Source: Deltaproteobacteria bacterium (GTDB lineage Bacteria > Desulfobacterota > Desulfobacteria > Desulfobacterales > JAUVGT01). From it: DNA of 32,169 bases. Positions 21,759-30,229 of the stretch are shown piece by piece. Position 1 is the first letter of the stretch, and each line of letters opens with the position of its first letter. The notes under the pieces were generated by a model. It was not told the DNA's origin. It saw nothing but the letters and a program-made list of their open reading frames with translations, and searched no databases. The translations under genes and the position numbers were made by a program. The stretch spans positions 1 to 32,169 of the forward strand of contig JAUVGT010000002.1 in NCBI GenBank assembly GCA_030593645.1. Reading direction: 5' to 3'.

Positions 21759-23867
21759 ATGGACGAATTAAAAATAAAGCAGCTTGAAAATGGTATAGCT
21801 GTTGTGAGCATTGATGATCAAGAGCGGACTGTTAATACGTTGACACCCGATCTGCTGCTGGAATTTGCCGAAAAGATTGTCCCTCTTTTAGAGAATCCTG
21901 CTGTCCGGGCCATGGTATTTATCTCGGCAAAAAAAAATACATTTATCGCCGGAGCAGATATCAAACTCTTTTCTTTGATAGATGATCCAAATCTTGTCAT
22001 AAGAGTTGACCGGGCATATAGCCGACTTTTTTCTCGATTTTACAATTGTCCCAAGCCTCTGGTTGCAGCCATTCATGGCGCAGCCCTTGGCGGGGGACTG
22101 GAGCTGGCTCTCTCCTGCGGGTTTATCCTGGCTACTGATCACCCCAAAACAGTATTCGGATTACCGGAAGTCAAACTGGGCATCCTGCCCGCGGCGGGCG
22201 GGACACAAAGGCTGCCAGATCGCGTGGGACTTTTCAGGGGTCTTGAGATGATGCTGACCGGGCGGCACATACGCGCACGAAAAGCACTTGGTATGGACCT
22301 GGTTGATGAAGTGACCCCGCATGAAAGCCTGTTAGACCGTGCCATTGAGATCGCCCTGGTACTCAGCCATAAGAATAAGAAGCATCGGAAGAAAAAAAGA
22401 TCTTTTATGGAATCCATTGTTTCACTTCCGCCGGCTCGCAAATTTGTATTTAATAAACTTCGAAAAAAAGTAATTTTAAAAACACGGGGGAATTATCCCG
22501 GGCCGCTGAAAATTATCGACTGTGTGGAAACCGGTATAAAAAATGGAACAAAAGCAGCATTAAAACAAGAGATAAAAGATATTGGTGAACTCTTCGCAAC
22601 TCCACAGTGTCGCGCCCTGGTGTGGCTATTTTTAACATCACAGGGATTGAAAACTCAACCCGATGGGTTCTTACCTCCTGACAGCATTGCTGTAATCGGG
22701 GCCGGCCTGATGGGTTCGGATATTGCTTCGACCAGTCTTTCCCTTCACCCGGTAGTCGTACAGGACAATTTAAAAGAAGCGCTTGAACGGTCTGAAGACC
22801 GGATCAAAACCGGCTTAAAAAAACAGGTCCGATCACAGGCGATTACAGAAGATGAGCAAAAAAAACGTCTGGCATCATTTAAAACCACCATGGATAAAAA
22901 TGATATTGCCGATTCTGATTTCATCATTGAAGCGGTATATGAAGATCTTGAATTGAAACAGCGCGTCCTTGCTGAAATGGAAAAAATAATATCACCTGAA
23001 GCAGTTTTTGCCTCCTGCACATCCGCCCTGCCGATTTCAAAAATAGCAGAAAAAGCACTTCACCCTGAAAGGGTGATCGGGATGCATTACTTCTCACCCG
23101 CGCATAAAATGCCTCTTTTAGAGCTCGTGGCGCACAAATCAGTGTCTGAGCAAACAGTAAATAAAGCCCGATCCCTTGCGGCCGCTCAGGGCAAATCTGT
23201 TATCCAGGTCAAAGATGAACCGGGATTCTATACCACGCGTATTTTCGCGCTTTACCTGAATGAAGCACTTCTTCTTCTCGCAGAGGGTGCTCGAATTGAT
23301 ATCATCGATAAAACCATGAAAGATTTTGGTTATCCGATAGGCCCGGCAGCTTTGATGGATGAAGTCGGCCTTGACGTCATCGCGCGGGTCGCGAACGATT
23401 TGGGAAAATCATTTTCCGACCGCTGGAAACTCAGTCATGTCACTTCAAGAATGCTTGGGGCCGGCTGCCTGGGACGAAAAAGCCAAAGGGGATTTTATAA
23501 ATACACTGAAGCGAGGAAGAAGAAAAAGAGAATCAATCACAATATTTATTCATTTTTTTCAGATACCGCGTTAAGACCGCCGGCAGTGTCGCAAATTAAA
23601 AACCGCCTGGTCCTTGCAATGGTCAACGAGGCCGCCCTTTGCCTGCAGGAAGGTGTGATTTCATCCCCGGATGATGGTGATATTGGAGCTGTGCTGGGAT
23701 TGGGTTTTCCGCCTTTTATTGGAGGTCCATTTCATTATATTGATTCAAAAGGGGCGGATGTGATCCTGTCCCGTCTGGATCATCTTGCGGATGACGATAA
23801 ACCCCATTTTCAACCGGCACAAATTATAAAAAATATGGCCAAATCCGGCAAAAGGTTTTTCAAATAA
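21759..23867 (+). CDS. Bifunctional enoyl-CoA hydratase / (S)-3-hydroxyacyl-CoA dehydrogenase (FadJ/FadB type)
   Basis: 702 residues. The N-terminal crotonase domain (about 1-190) keeps the oxyanion motifs and both catalytic Glu residues: HGAALGGGLELALSCGF and FGLPEVKLGILPAAGGTQRL. The NAD-binding part starts near residue 308 (VIGAGLMGSDIA). The dehydrogenase active site is GMHYFSPAHKMPLLELV, followed by two 3HCDH C-terminal domains (the first ending with GAGCLGRKSQRGFY). I choose ATG 21759, 10 nt after the ligase stop, over an overlapping upstream GTG. This is the (S)-stereospecific route, while the first operon gene provides an (R)-specific one. No thiolase domain is fused. Confidence 0.95.
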   Translation: MDELKIKQLENGIAVVSIDDQERTVNTLTPDLLLEFAEKIVPLLENPAVRAMVFISAKKNTFIAGADIKLFSLIDDPNLVIRVDRAYSRLFSRFYNCPKPLVAAIHGAALGGGLELALSCGFILATDHPKTVFGLPEVKLGILPAAGGTQRLPDRVGLFRGLEMMLTGRHIRARKALGMDLVDEVTPHESLLDRAIEIALVLSHKNKKHRKKKRSFMESIVSLPPARKFVFNKLRKKVILKTRGNYPGPLKIIDCVETGIKNGTKAALKQEIKDIGELFATPQCRALVWLFLTSQGLKTQPDGFLPPDSIAVIGAGLMGSDIASTSLSLHPVVVQDNLKEALERSEDRIKTGLKKQVRSQAITEDEQKKRLASFKTTMDKNDIADSDFIIEAVYEDLELKQRVLAEMEKIISPEAVFASCTSALPISKIAEKALHPERVIGMHYFSPAHKMPLLELVAHKSVSEQTVNKARSLAAAQGKSVIQVKDEPGFYTTRIFALYLNEALLLLAEGARIDIIDKTMKDFGYPIGPAALMDEVGLDVIARVANDLGKSFSDRWKLSHVTSRMLGAGCLGRKSQRGFYKYTEARKKKKRINHNIYSFFSDTALRPPAVSQIKNRLVLAMVNEAALCLQEGVISSPDDGDIGAVLGLGFPPFIGGPFHYIDSKGADVILSRLDHLADDDKPHFQPAQIIKNMAKSGKRFFK

Positions 23868-23889
23868 AAAAAATTAAAAAAAGGAAACC

Positions 23890-25026
23890 ATGAACACTGA
23901 AATTTATAAGAAACTGGCTTTGCATCTTGATGACCTTCCTGCAGGCTTTCCGGCAACAGAAAGCGGTGTGGAATTGCGGATTCTGAAACGACTGTTTACA
24001 CCCGAACAGGCTGAGCTTGCCCTGCACACCACAATCATTCCTGAGAAAGCAAAGGTTATCGCGCTTCGTGCCGGAATGAATACCGATGAAACAGAGCAAA
24101 AGCTTAGGGAGATGGTCGACAAAGGGTTGCTTTTCAGCATCGAGTTCCCGGATAAACCGGCCTTATATATGGCCACCCAATATGTGATTGGTATTTGGGA
24201 ATACCAGGTCAATACACTGGACAAAGAATTGATCCGGGACATGAATGAATACATTCCCGAATTTGTTAATTTCGACACCTGGAAAAAATCACCGCAGCTT
24301 CGGACCATCCCGGTCAATCGCAGCGTTGACGCTTCCCTTGAAATCCTGCCCCATGAAATGGCCGCGGAAATGGTCAAAGACCAGAGTAAAATACGTGTTT
24401 TCCCCTGTATCTGCCGCAAGGAGCACTCCATGATTGGAGAAGGCTGCGACAAACCCGAAGAATCATGCCTGGCATTCGGAATGGGTGCTTATTATTACGA
24501 ACGGAGAGGAATCGGTCGTGATATCGACGCTGAAGAATGCATTGAAATTCTCAAACGTGCGGATAAGGCCGGTCTGGTTCTTCAACCGAATAACGCGAAA
24601 AAACTGGTCAATATATGCTGCTGTTGTGGATGTTGCTGCCAGATTCTCAAGAACCTGGGAAAACACCCCAAACCCGCCGAGCTGATTTCCACGCCGTTTG
24701 TAGTCAGGTTTAACGAAGAGACATGCAAAGAGTGCGGGGTTTGTGAAAAACGATGCCAGATTGACGCGATCACAATCGAAGATGATAAAGTATCCCTGGA
24801 TGAAGGACGCTGCATCGGATGCGGGCTGTGTGTATCCACATGCCCCAGCGGATCCATGACACTGGAGCGCAAACCCGATGAAGAGCAAACCTACATCCCT
24901 TCTAACCAGATCAAAAGCCATCTCAGGCTGGCAAAGTCAAGGGGAAAACTCAACCGGGTGAAAATGACCAAAATATCAATCCAATCCAAATGGGACAGGT
25001 GGTTGGCTAATAACCGGAAGAACTGA
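23890..25026 (+). CDS. Winged-helix/Fe-S protein with two 4Fe-4S clusters and a Cys-rich centre
   Basis: 378 residues. The first ~110 look like a winged-helix fold (PEQAELALHTTIIPEKAKVI, LREMVDKGLLFSIEF). Then come a Cys-containing stretch FPCICRKE with EESCLAFG (about 172-195), the striking run NICCCCGCCCQILKN near 240-252, and a classic 2[4Fe-4S] ferredoxin domain near 278-325 (CKECGVCEKRC and CIGCGLCVSTCP). It follows FadJ by 22 nt with AAAGGAAA before ATG 23890. Related proteins occur beside acyl-CoA and oxidoreductase genes in anaerobes. An electron-transfer role for this pathway is the natural guess, but no partner is shown, and the winged helix may be structural only. Confidence 0.85.
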   Translation: MNTEIYKKLALHLDDLPAGFPATESGVELRILKRLFTPEQAELALHTTIIPEKAKVIALRAGMNTDETEQKLREMVDKGLLFSIEFPDKPALYMATQYVIGIWEYQVNTLDKELIRDMNEYIPEFVNFDTWKKSPQLRTIPVNRSVDASLEILPHEMAAEMVKDQSKIRVFPCICRKEHSMIGEGCDKPEESCLAFGMGAYYYERRGIGRDIDAEECIEILKRADKAGLVLQPNNAKKLVNICCCCGCCCQILKNLGKHPKPAELISTPFVVRFNEETCKECGVCEKRCQIDAITIEDDKVSLDEGRCIGCGLCVSTCPSGSMTLERKPDEEQTYIPSNQIKSHLRLAKSRGKLNRVKMTKISIQSKWDRWLANNRKN

Positions 25027-25034
25027 ATCATATC

Positions 25035-25081
25035 AGGAGAGAACTCAAATGGAGTGCAATAAAGAAAAAAATATTGAATCC
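25035..25081 (+). pseudogene. Possible stub of an eighth operon gene
   Basis: AGGAGA (25035-25040) stands 8 nt before ATG 25049, a stronger ribosome site than most in this operon. The frame reads MECNKEKNIES and then runs into sequence antisense to the 3' end of the permease gene. A gene here was probably cut off when the convergent permease segment came to lie next to it. The downstream antisense codons (to 25438) do not look like a real protein. Confidence 0.3.
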
Positions 25082-27114
25082 TATTTCTTGAGCATAAAAC
25101 TATCGAATGCTTTTTTTATCGCAGAAGCCGGTCCGATGAAAATAACACGATCATCAACCTCGATAGTTGTCGTGCCGCGCGGGACCACAAATTTGTTATC
25201 CCTGATTATCGCGGCAATCAAGCACCCTTTGGGTATATCAACATCCCGGATGAGCGTTCCAGTTACCTTCGCGTTTTCAGGAACGCTCACTTCCAAAAGA
25301 CTTGCTGCTCCGATTCCAAATTCGAAAAGCTGCGCTAAAACGGGGTTGTCGAGAATATTTTCAACCATCGCCGCAGTCGCCCAGGGTGCGTTTACCACCT
25401 GTACTTTGTTCTGCTCAAGGAGCTGTGTATATTCTTGATTTTGGACAATTGCGATGATTTTTTCAAGTTTTAACTCTCTGGCCTGGAGGGCCGCGATTAC
25501 ATTCCGGCCATCATCTTCAAAGGCAGCGATGACAACATCAATATTATCAATGCCTACCTGTCGCAATAATTCCCTCTTTGTGCCGTCTCCCTGGTAAATT
25601 GGAACATTGTAGCGTCTTTCAAGTTCCTTACATAATGCCCCGTCTTCTTCAATGAAGGTAACCTGATGTTCCGCTGAACGAAACATCATCTGGTACTCAT
25701 CTTTTGCCATGAGGCGATCAGCTATGTTTTGACCCTGTTTTCCTCCACTTATGATAAGCACCCGCATACGCATTCTCCTTAATTTATATATAAACAATTT
25801 CAATGATTTTACATGGGTTTTTGCCAATTTAATCACTTCAGCGCGGTTATCGAAATTGAAAAGATATATTCCGCTTCCAACCAGTGTCAGTATCCCTCCC
25901 AAAATAAAACTTCTTGTTTCCAATGCCGGAACGAACATCCAGGTGGTTACCACTCCCAGGTAAGGTATCCAGGGAAACAATATGGTTCGAAATGGACGTC
26001 TCAAATTTGGCATCCGTCTGTGCAATGGAATCACCGCATAATTGATTATCCCGAGTCCCATCAGGTAGCCAAAATCACTCAAAGAAGCCACAAATTTTAC
26101 GATACCTGAAGAGCTGAAAATAATCACAATCAGGGCACACACACAAAGAGCGATATGCGGAGTTTGAAATTTCGGGTGCAGCCGGGCGAAAATGGTGGGA
26201 AAATGCTCATCGCGCCCCAATGCGTACAAAATGCGGGCACTGGCGCCCAATGTCACGCTGAACGCGGAAAGGCTAGCCATTATAGTCGCTATGATTCCAG
26301 CCCAAAGTCCCCAGGCACCGAAAAGCCGCTCAGCAGTATAGATGAACGGAATGTCACTTTTGGCAAGTTCAGAATAATTGACAGTACCCATCATGACACC
26401 GACCACAAATACATAGATTACTGTACTCACACCCAGTGTGATCAGAATCGCTCGAGGAATGTTCTTACCCGGTTCAATAATTTCTTCGGCCGCGTTCGAG
26501 ATCAGTTCGAACCCGACATAGGAAATATAGATGAGGGCCATCGCCGGAACAAAGGGACCCCATCCCATGGGAGCAAAAGGTTCCAAATTGGGCGGTTCAA
26601 TATCAGTACAGCCGAGCACGGCAACTCCAACCAGAACCACCAACTCCACCAGATTCATTATAGTAATAACTATAATGGCTTCCTTCATTCCCCTTAAGTT
26701 GATGGCAGCGAATACAATAGTGGTGATCAGGCTGATGAGGGCAATATTGGCACCCGGTAAAAAGTAGGCGCGGATCGTCATGGCAAAGATAAGGGCGTAC
26801 ATCGAACAGGCGAGAGTGTTGCCGATCCAGAAAAACCAGCCGGTAAAAAACGCCACAGGTCTGTTAAGTGTTCTACTGGTAAAGGAGTATCCGCCGCCGG
26901 CTAAGGGAATGGCTGCACTGAGCTCGCTGTAATTTAACGCGGTAAATACAGTTAAAAAACCCATCGCCAGATAAACGAGAATTCCAAGCGGGCCGATCAT
27001 ATGCGCCAGCTCACCCGGCAGGGCAAAAATTCCGGGTCCCATGGTGGCGCCAATGCCGATCATTACCGCCATAAACAAGCCCATATTCCGTTTGACACTT
27101 ATTTGTTCCGGCAT
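25081..27114 (-). CDS. APC-family amino acid permease fused to a TrkA (RCK) regulatory module
   Basis: 677 residues. The first ~430 form an APC permease with about twelve membrane helices. The helix-1 motif GIGATMGPGIFALPG matches the substrate-binding unwound segment, and the end of the APC part reaches GSGIYLF. The C-terminal ~240 residues form a TrkA_N-like Rossmann domain (VLIISGGKQGQNIADRLMA, IYQGDGTKRELLRQVGI) followed by a TrkA_C domain (about 590-670, with GTLIRDVDIPKGCLIAAI). The Rossmann loop is GGKQGQ instead of GxGxxG. Such domains sense nucleotides in K+ transport systems, so uptake may be gated by NAD(H)/ATP or a nucleotide messenger. GGGAG precedes ATG 27114. It converges with the acyl-CoA operon with a 54-nt gap. 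Confidence 0.92.
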   Translation of the reverse strand: MPEQISVKRNMGLFMAVMIGIGATMGPGIFALPGELAHMIGPLGILVYLAMGFLTVFTALNYSELSAAIPLAGGGYSFTSRTLNRPVAFFTGWFFWIGNTLACSMYALIFAMTIRAYFLPGANIALISLITTIVFAAINLRGMKEAIIVITIMNLVELVVLVGVAVLGCTDIEPPNLEPFAPMGWGPFVPAMALIYISYVGFELISNAAEEIIEPGKNIPRAILITLGVSTVIYVFVVGVMMGTVNYSELAKSDIPFIYTAERLFGAWGLWAGIIATIMASLSAFSVTLGASARILYALGRDEHFPTIFARLHPKFQTPHIALCVCALIVIIFSSSGIVKFVASLSDFGYLMGLGIINYAVIPLHRRMPNLRRPFRTILFPWIPYLGVVTTWMFVPALETRSFILGGILTLVGSGIYLFNFDNRAEVIKLAKTHVKSLKLFIYKLRRMRMRVLIISGGKQGQNIADRLMAKDEYQMMFRSAEHQVTFIEEDGALCKELERRYNVPIYQGDGTKRELLRQVGIDNIDVVIAAFEDDGRNVIAALQARELKLEKIIAIVQNQEYTQLLEQNKVQVVNAPWATAAMVENILDNPVLAQLFEFGIGAASLLEVSVPENAKVTGTLIRDVDIPKGCLIAAIIRDNKFVVPRGTTTIEVDDRVIFIGPASAIKKAFDSFMLKK

Positions 27115-27174
27115 AAATGAATACTCCCAGAATTGATATGAATATCACTAATGACAAAAAATAGCCCAGGTCAA

Positions 27175-27204
27175 TAAAAAATCGCCTCGTGAATCATAAA
27201 GGCG
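27175..27204 (-). terminator. Rho-independent terminator of the GHKL ATPase gene
   Basis: Read on the minus strand, CGCCT and AGGCG pair over a 12-nt loop and are followed by A and then six T residues. It begins about 27 nt after the ATPase stop. The short stem is the weak point. Confidence 0.5.
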
Positions 27205-27231
27205 TCGCTTACTGCGATCACATATCTCCTG

Positions 27232-29073
27232 TTATTTCAAATGCTCTTCAGTATATAATGACAGCTCGATCATCCGCTCAAGAAGTTCATCGGTCTGCAT
27301 TCCCGGAAAATTGTGACGGATCAGCTCTTTACAAAACAGGCGGCAAATATACCTGAGTTTCCGCCTTTTCACCTTGCCGGCATAGACAAAGTCCCTGTGT
27401 CCATTATTGATAATCACAACGTTTTTGTCCACATCGAATTGTGAGCGCCACATTTCACCCGGTGCACGGCGATAGGTGTATCCCGGAAGTCCTTTACGAT
27501 GACCCGCATCTTTAGAAGATTGATCCAGGAGAGTTTCGGTGACGGTGATTAAGGCTTCATCCCTGCATTCCGTGTCTCCCTGCCGGACAATGACTATCAA
27601 TGTAGTCAGACATGGTTCCGGAGGCGCGCTAAACGTGACCGATTCCGTATTATTCTCGAGAAGCTGACCGTCTCCATCACTAATTTCCCATTGATATTCC
27701 AGGTTTTCCAAAACAGTCCGCCGCGAGCGGTCCCGGCAGACCACGCGGTATGTCTTGCGTTTATCGACTGAAACAACACTCGATTTCGGCGTAATCAACG
27801 CGCTGAATAAAGGGCCGGCATATTCAAAAAACTGCATTTGTCCGGTTTCATCGATATTCCGTTCGGATAAATCGGCAGGCTCACTTTCGCGACCGTTTTC
27901 ATTTTCAGGGCTCACGGACAACGGCCCGGTCGAAAAAACAGTACCCGGCTTTTTTTTTGCCATCCCGGCATGGATATCGAACCAGTCATACTCCTCTTCC
28001 GGGAGCCGTAAAAACGCTTCTTTGAGTGCGCGCTGAACCCGGCGTAAAATAAGACGGCTCGATCGCTCCTCTTCCGCTTTACGCTGGTCATCGATGATTT
28101 CCTGCAGATGACTTTCGACGGGCACCATCGCCTGGGAAAATGTGTGAAAACGGTCATCACGTATAATGCCTTGACGCGTCCCCGGTGTGAGGTTTAAAAA
28201 CGGCGCGTCCACAATTCCTTCCACGTATCCGGCCGTCCACGGCTCTTTTTGAAATTGTTCCAGTTCAGTTATTGAAGGAAGCACCCGCGTGCCCCGCCGA
28301 TACAGACCGACCCGGTTTGAAGGGCCCGGGTCGGTGAGATAAAGCTCCAGGTAGATATCACCGTGCAGAGTTTCAGCCGGTTTTAATTTGTGAAGCAGAC
28401 GCCCGGTAAATTGCCGCGGGACAACAATAAGCTCTTTTCTACCTGTACGGTCGATAATTTTTACCGTCACTTCAGCAGATTTTATCCGGTCCCGGAGTTC
28501 GGATGCGAGGTAGCGCTGGATTTTTTCACCGGTCAGAGACCGCAGGCCGGGAAGTAATGGATGGATCATCAGGTCCGTTCCCTTAATGGGGAGCATTATC
28601 CGCTTATCCTTGACGGTAAAATCGGGCGAATCCTTGGCCATGGTCATCTCATACGTTTTACCGTCCGCACCGCTGCTGGCCATGTTCAGGTTGTGACCCA
28701 CCGTCCAGAAACTAAGGAGACCGATGCCGAATTCACCCTGGATATCAGCCGATCTTTCGGACTTGAACTGCCGTTTGATGGAATCACAAATGTGGGTGGC
28801 CACGCGGCGGAAATCGGGAAGCCCGTCTTTATTTCTTGGAATTCCCTCACCATCGTCACTGATCTTGAGATAGAATTCACCTTTCTTTTTCCCCCTGATG
28901 ATAACGATCTGCTTTGCGCGCGCGTCAATGCTGTTTTCCACAAATTCGGCCACCGCTTTCAGGGGATTGGCCTGAGAATTGGCGATGATGCTGATGGCGT
29001 TCCAATGATCGGCAATGCGCAGCTTTCCAGTACGAACGTCTTTCCTTTTCTTTTTACGCATGGATTTTGACAT
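27232..29073 (-). CDS. GHKL (MORC/HSP90-like) ATPase with internal beta-sandwich segment
   Basis: 613 residues from ATG 29073; an upstream TTG (29130) would add 19 residues but has no ribosome site. The GHKL ATP site is complete: N box EFVENSIDARA (43-53), ISDDGEGIP (71-79) and GEFGIGLLSFW (113-123). A transducer-like region follows (RRGTRVLPSI, LTPGTRQGIIRDD). Then come a charged helix (QRALKEAFLRLPEEEYDW), a low-complexity linker and an Ig-like stretch near 415-505 (YQWEISDGDGQLL, ESVTFSAPPEPCLTTLIVIV). The C-terminal ~100 residues, with VVIINNGHRDF, complete the protein. The paraMORC-type ATPases reported in restriction and conflict systems share this N-terminal module. Here the gene stands alone, near a toxin-antitoxin pair and repeats. 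The function is not known; a genome-defence role is an inference. Confidence 0.85.
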   Translation of the reverse strand: MSKSMRKKKRKDVRTGKLRIADHWNAISIIANSQANPLKAVAEFVENSIDARAKQIVIIRGKKKGEFYLKISDDGEGIPRNKDGLPDFRRVATHICDSIKRQFKSERSADIQGEFGIGLLSFWTVGHNLNMASSGADGKTYEMTMAKDSPDFTVKDKRIMLPIKGTDLMIHPLLPGLRSLTGEKIQRYLASELRDRIKSAEVTVKIIDRTGRKELIVVPRQFTGRLLHKLKPAETLHGDIYLELYLTDPGPSNRVGLYRRGTRVLPSITELEQFQKEPWTAGYVEGIVDAPFLNLTPGTRQGIIRDDRFHTFSQAMVPVESHLQEIIDDQRKAEEERSSRLILRRVQRALKEAFLRLPEEEYDWFDIHAGMAKKKPGTVFSTGPLSVSPENENGRESEPADLSERNIDETGQMQFFEYAGPLFSALITPKSSVVSVDKRKTYRVVCRDRSRRTVLENLEYQWEISDGDGQLLENNTESVTFSAPPEPCLTTLIVIVRQGDTECRDEALITVTETLLDQSSKDAGHRKGLPGYTYRRAPGEMWRSQFDVDKNVVIINNGHRDFVYAGKVKRRKLRYICRLFCKELIRHNFPGMQTDELLERMIELSLYTEEHLK

Positions 29074-29130
29074 GGTTGACTCTATTTGGTTTCCATATAT
29101 TTGACACGCCAGGTGAATAATGCGTCCCAA

Positions 29131-29719
29131 TTTTACCCTTCAAGAAGGAAAATGCAAGAATATTATAGATGTTATGTTTTAAGAAGAAATCTCTCTGAAC
29201 CAAATACAGCTAAATTAGGTGGTGATTACCACATTTTGCGGCCATATAAATATGATAAATATCACAAAATATGCTCGAATCTTGAAGTGAAAGCCGGTAT
29301 TAATCCCCGAGTAAAAGCCTGCACTCATACAACAAACAGTATTCACCACCAATTCTTTTAAGATCAACCATTCTGAATCTTAAAAAGGACGGGAAAATAG
29401 TTAATCTGCCGCTTTACGCCATATCTCAATTAGGACTGGTCACACATGCCAGTCAATAACGGCTTTCTGTCAGCTCAATTGGTGATAACCCATTTGTTCT
29501 ACCTAAATTGACTGCAATTAATTGGGAGAAGATCCCTCAAAAAAGAACCTTGTATTGTAATTCCTGTTGAAGTCAAATCATGCGACTATTTATAGAGGAA
29601 TATAATGGAGTCGATTACAGCCTATAATCGACTCAAAAAATAATCCGGAAGAATATATTATGGAAAATCTATCCGATTGAAACAATTAAAATCGATTTAA
29701 AACCCCTACAACTATTAAC
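29131..29719. other. 589-nt spacer without a convincing gene
   Basis: A 91-codon plus-strand frame (29086-29361) has no ribosome site, no recognisable domain and overlaps the ATPase start, so I do not call it. The rest is AT-rich. The only structure I see is the perfect stem-loop at 29608-29634. Confidence 0.5.
29608..29634. repeat. Perfect 10-bp stem-loop
   Basis: GAGTCGATTA and TAATCGACTC flank a 7-nt loop (CAGCCTA). It is followed on the plus strand by A residues, so it is not a T-tailed terminator for either strand. It lies 86 nt past the end of the GNAT toxin gene and could cap its transcript. Confidence 0.55.
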
Positions 29720-30229
29720 TCAATCGCGCTTCTTGCTAAATGCTTTCTTTAGGGTAGCAAAAGGTAAAAAAAGCTCAAGCGGGTTATCAGGAAGAGAAAA
29801 AAAACCAAACTGCCCGTAATAAGTTTTTGCCTCTTCCTTTGCATCAACAAAGAAACCGAAAATACCGAGATGTTCGGACACTTTTAGTACGCGTTCAATC
29901 GCGTTTACCAGCATATACTTCCCCAAACCTGTTTTCTGATGTTTTTTACGAACAGCAAGTCTGGCTAGTTTTGCAGCAGGTGCTCGCAAAGGATATTTTT
30001 TTGAATATTTCCGTGGTAATTTATCTACAACTATTTCGCATGAAGACAAGGTAAAATAACCCAGGATTTCAGTCATATTGTTTTCATTCACCAGCACAAA
30101 AGTTCTTGAAATACCTTTTTCCGCATGCTGCCTTGCGGTATTTCTTAGATAACGATTTAAATCATTGTTACCGCAGTCAAAACCTTTCCTGTCATGATGT
30201 TGGGCAAGGGGTTCAATTTTCAGCTTCAT
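29720..30229 (-). CDS. GNAT acetyltransferase, toxin of a DUF1778-GNAT pair
   Basis: 169 residues, the normal size of TacT/AtaT-type toxins, which acetylate aminoacyl-tRNA and block translation. Visible features are the N-terminus DRKGFDCGNNDLNRYLRNTA, typical of this clade, the acetyl-CoA binding loop VRKKHQKTGLGKYMLVNA (the Q/RxxGxG/A motif), and FGFFSLPDNP near the C-terminus. The start ATG 30229 lies 17 nt inside the antitoxin gene, so the two are coupled. I infer the tRNA-acetylating function from the family and the pairing. Confidence 0.92.
   Translation of the reverse strand: MKLKIEPLAQHHDRKGFDCGNNDLNRYLRNTARQHAEKGISRTFVLVNENNMTEILGYFTLSSCEIVVDKLPRKYSKKYPLRAPAAKLARLAVRKKHQKTGLGKYMLVNAIERVLKVSEHLGIFGFFVDAKEEAKTYYGQFGFFSLPDNPLELFLPFATLKKAFSKKRD

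Noticed and set aside
21074-21811. 245-codon minus-strand frame
   Set aside because: Antisense to the acyl-CoA ligase; open only because of the codon pattern of that gene.
25049-25438. 129-codon plus-strand frame with a good ribosome site
   Set aside because: After about 11 codons it is antisense to the TrkA end of the permease gene and has no protein-like features. I keep only the start as a possible truncated gene.
29086-29361. 91-codon plus-strand frame upstream of the GHKL ATPase
   Set aside because: No ribosome site, no recognisable domain, odd composition, and it overlaps the start of the ATPase gene.
29608-29634. Terminator for the GNAT toxin gene
   Set aside because: The stem is perfect, but on the minus strand the T residues come before it, not after.
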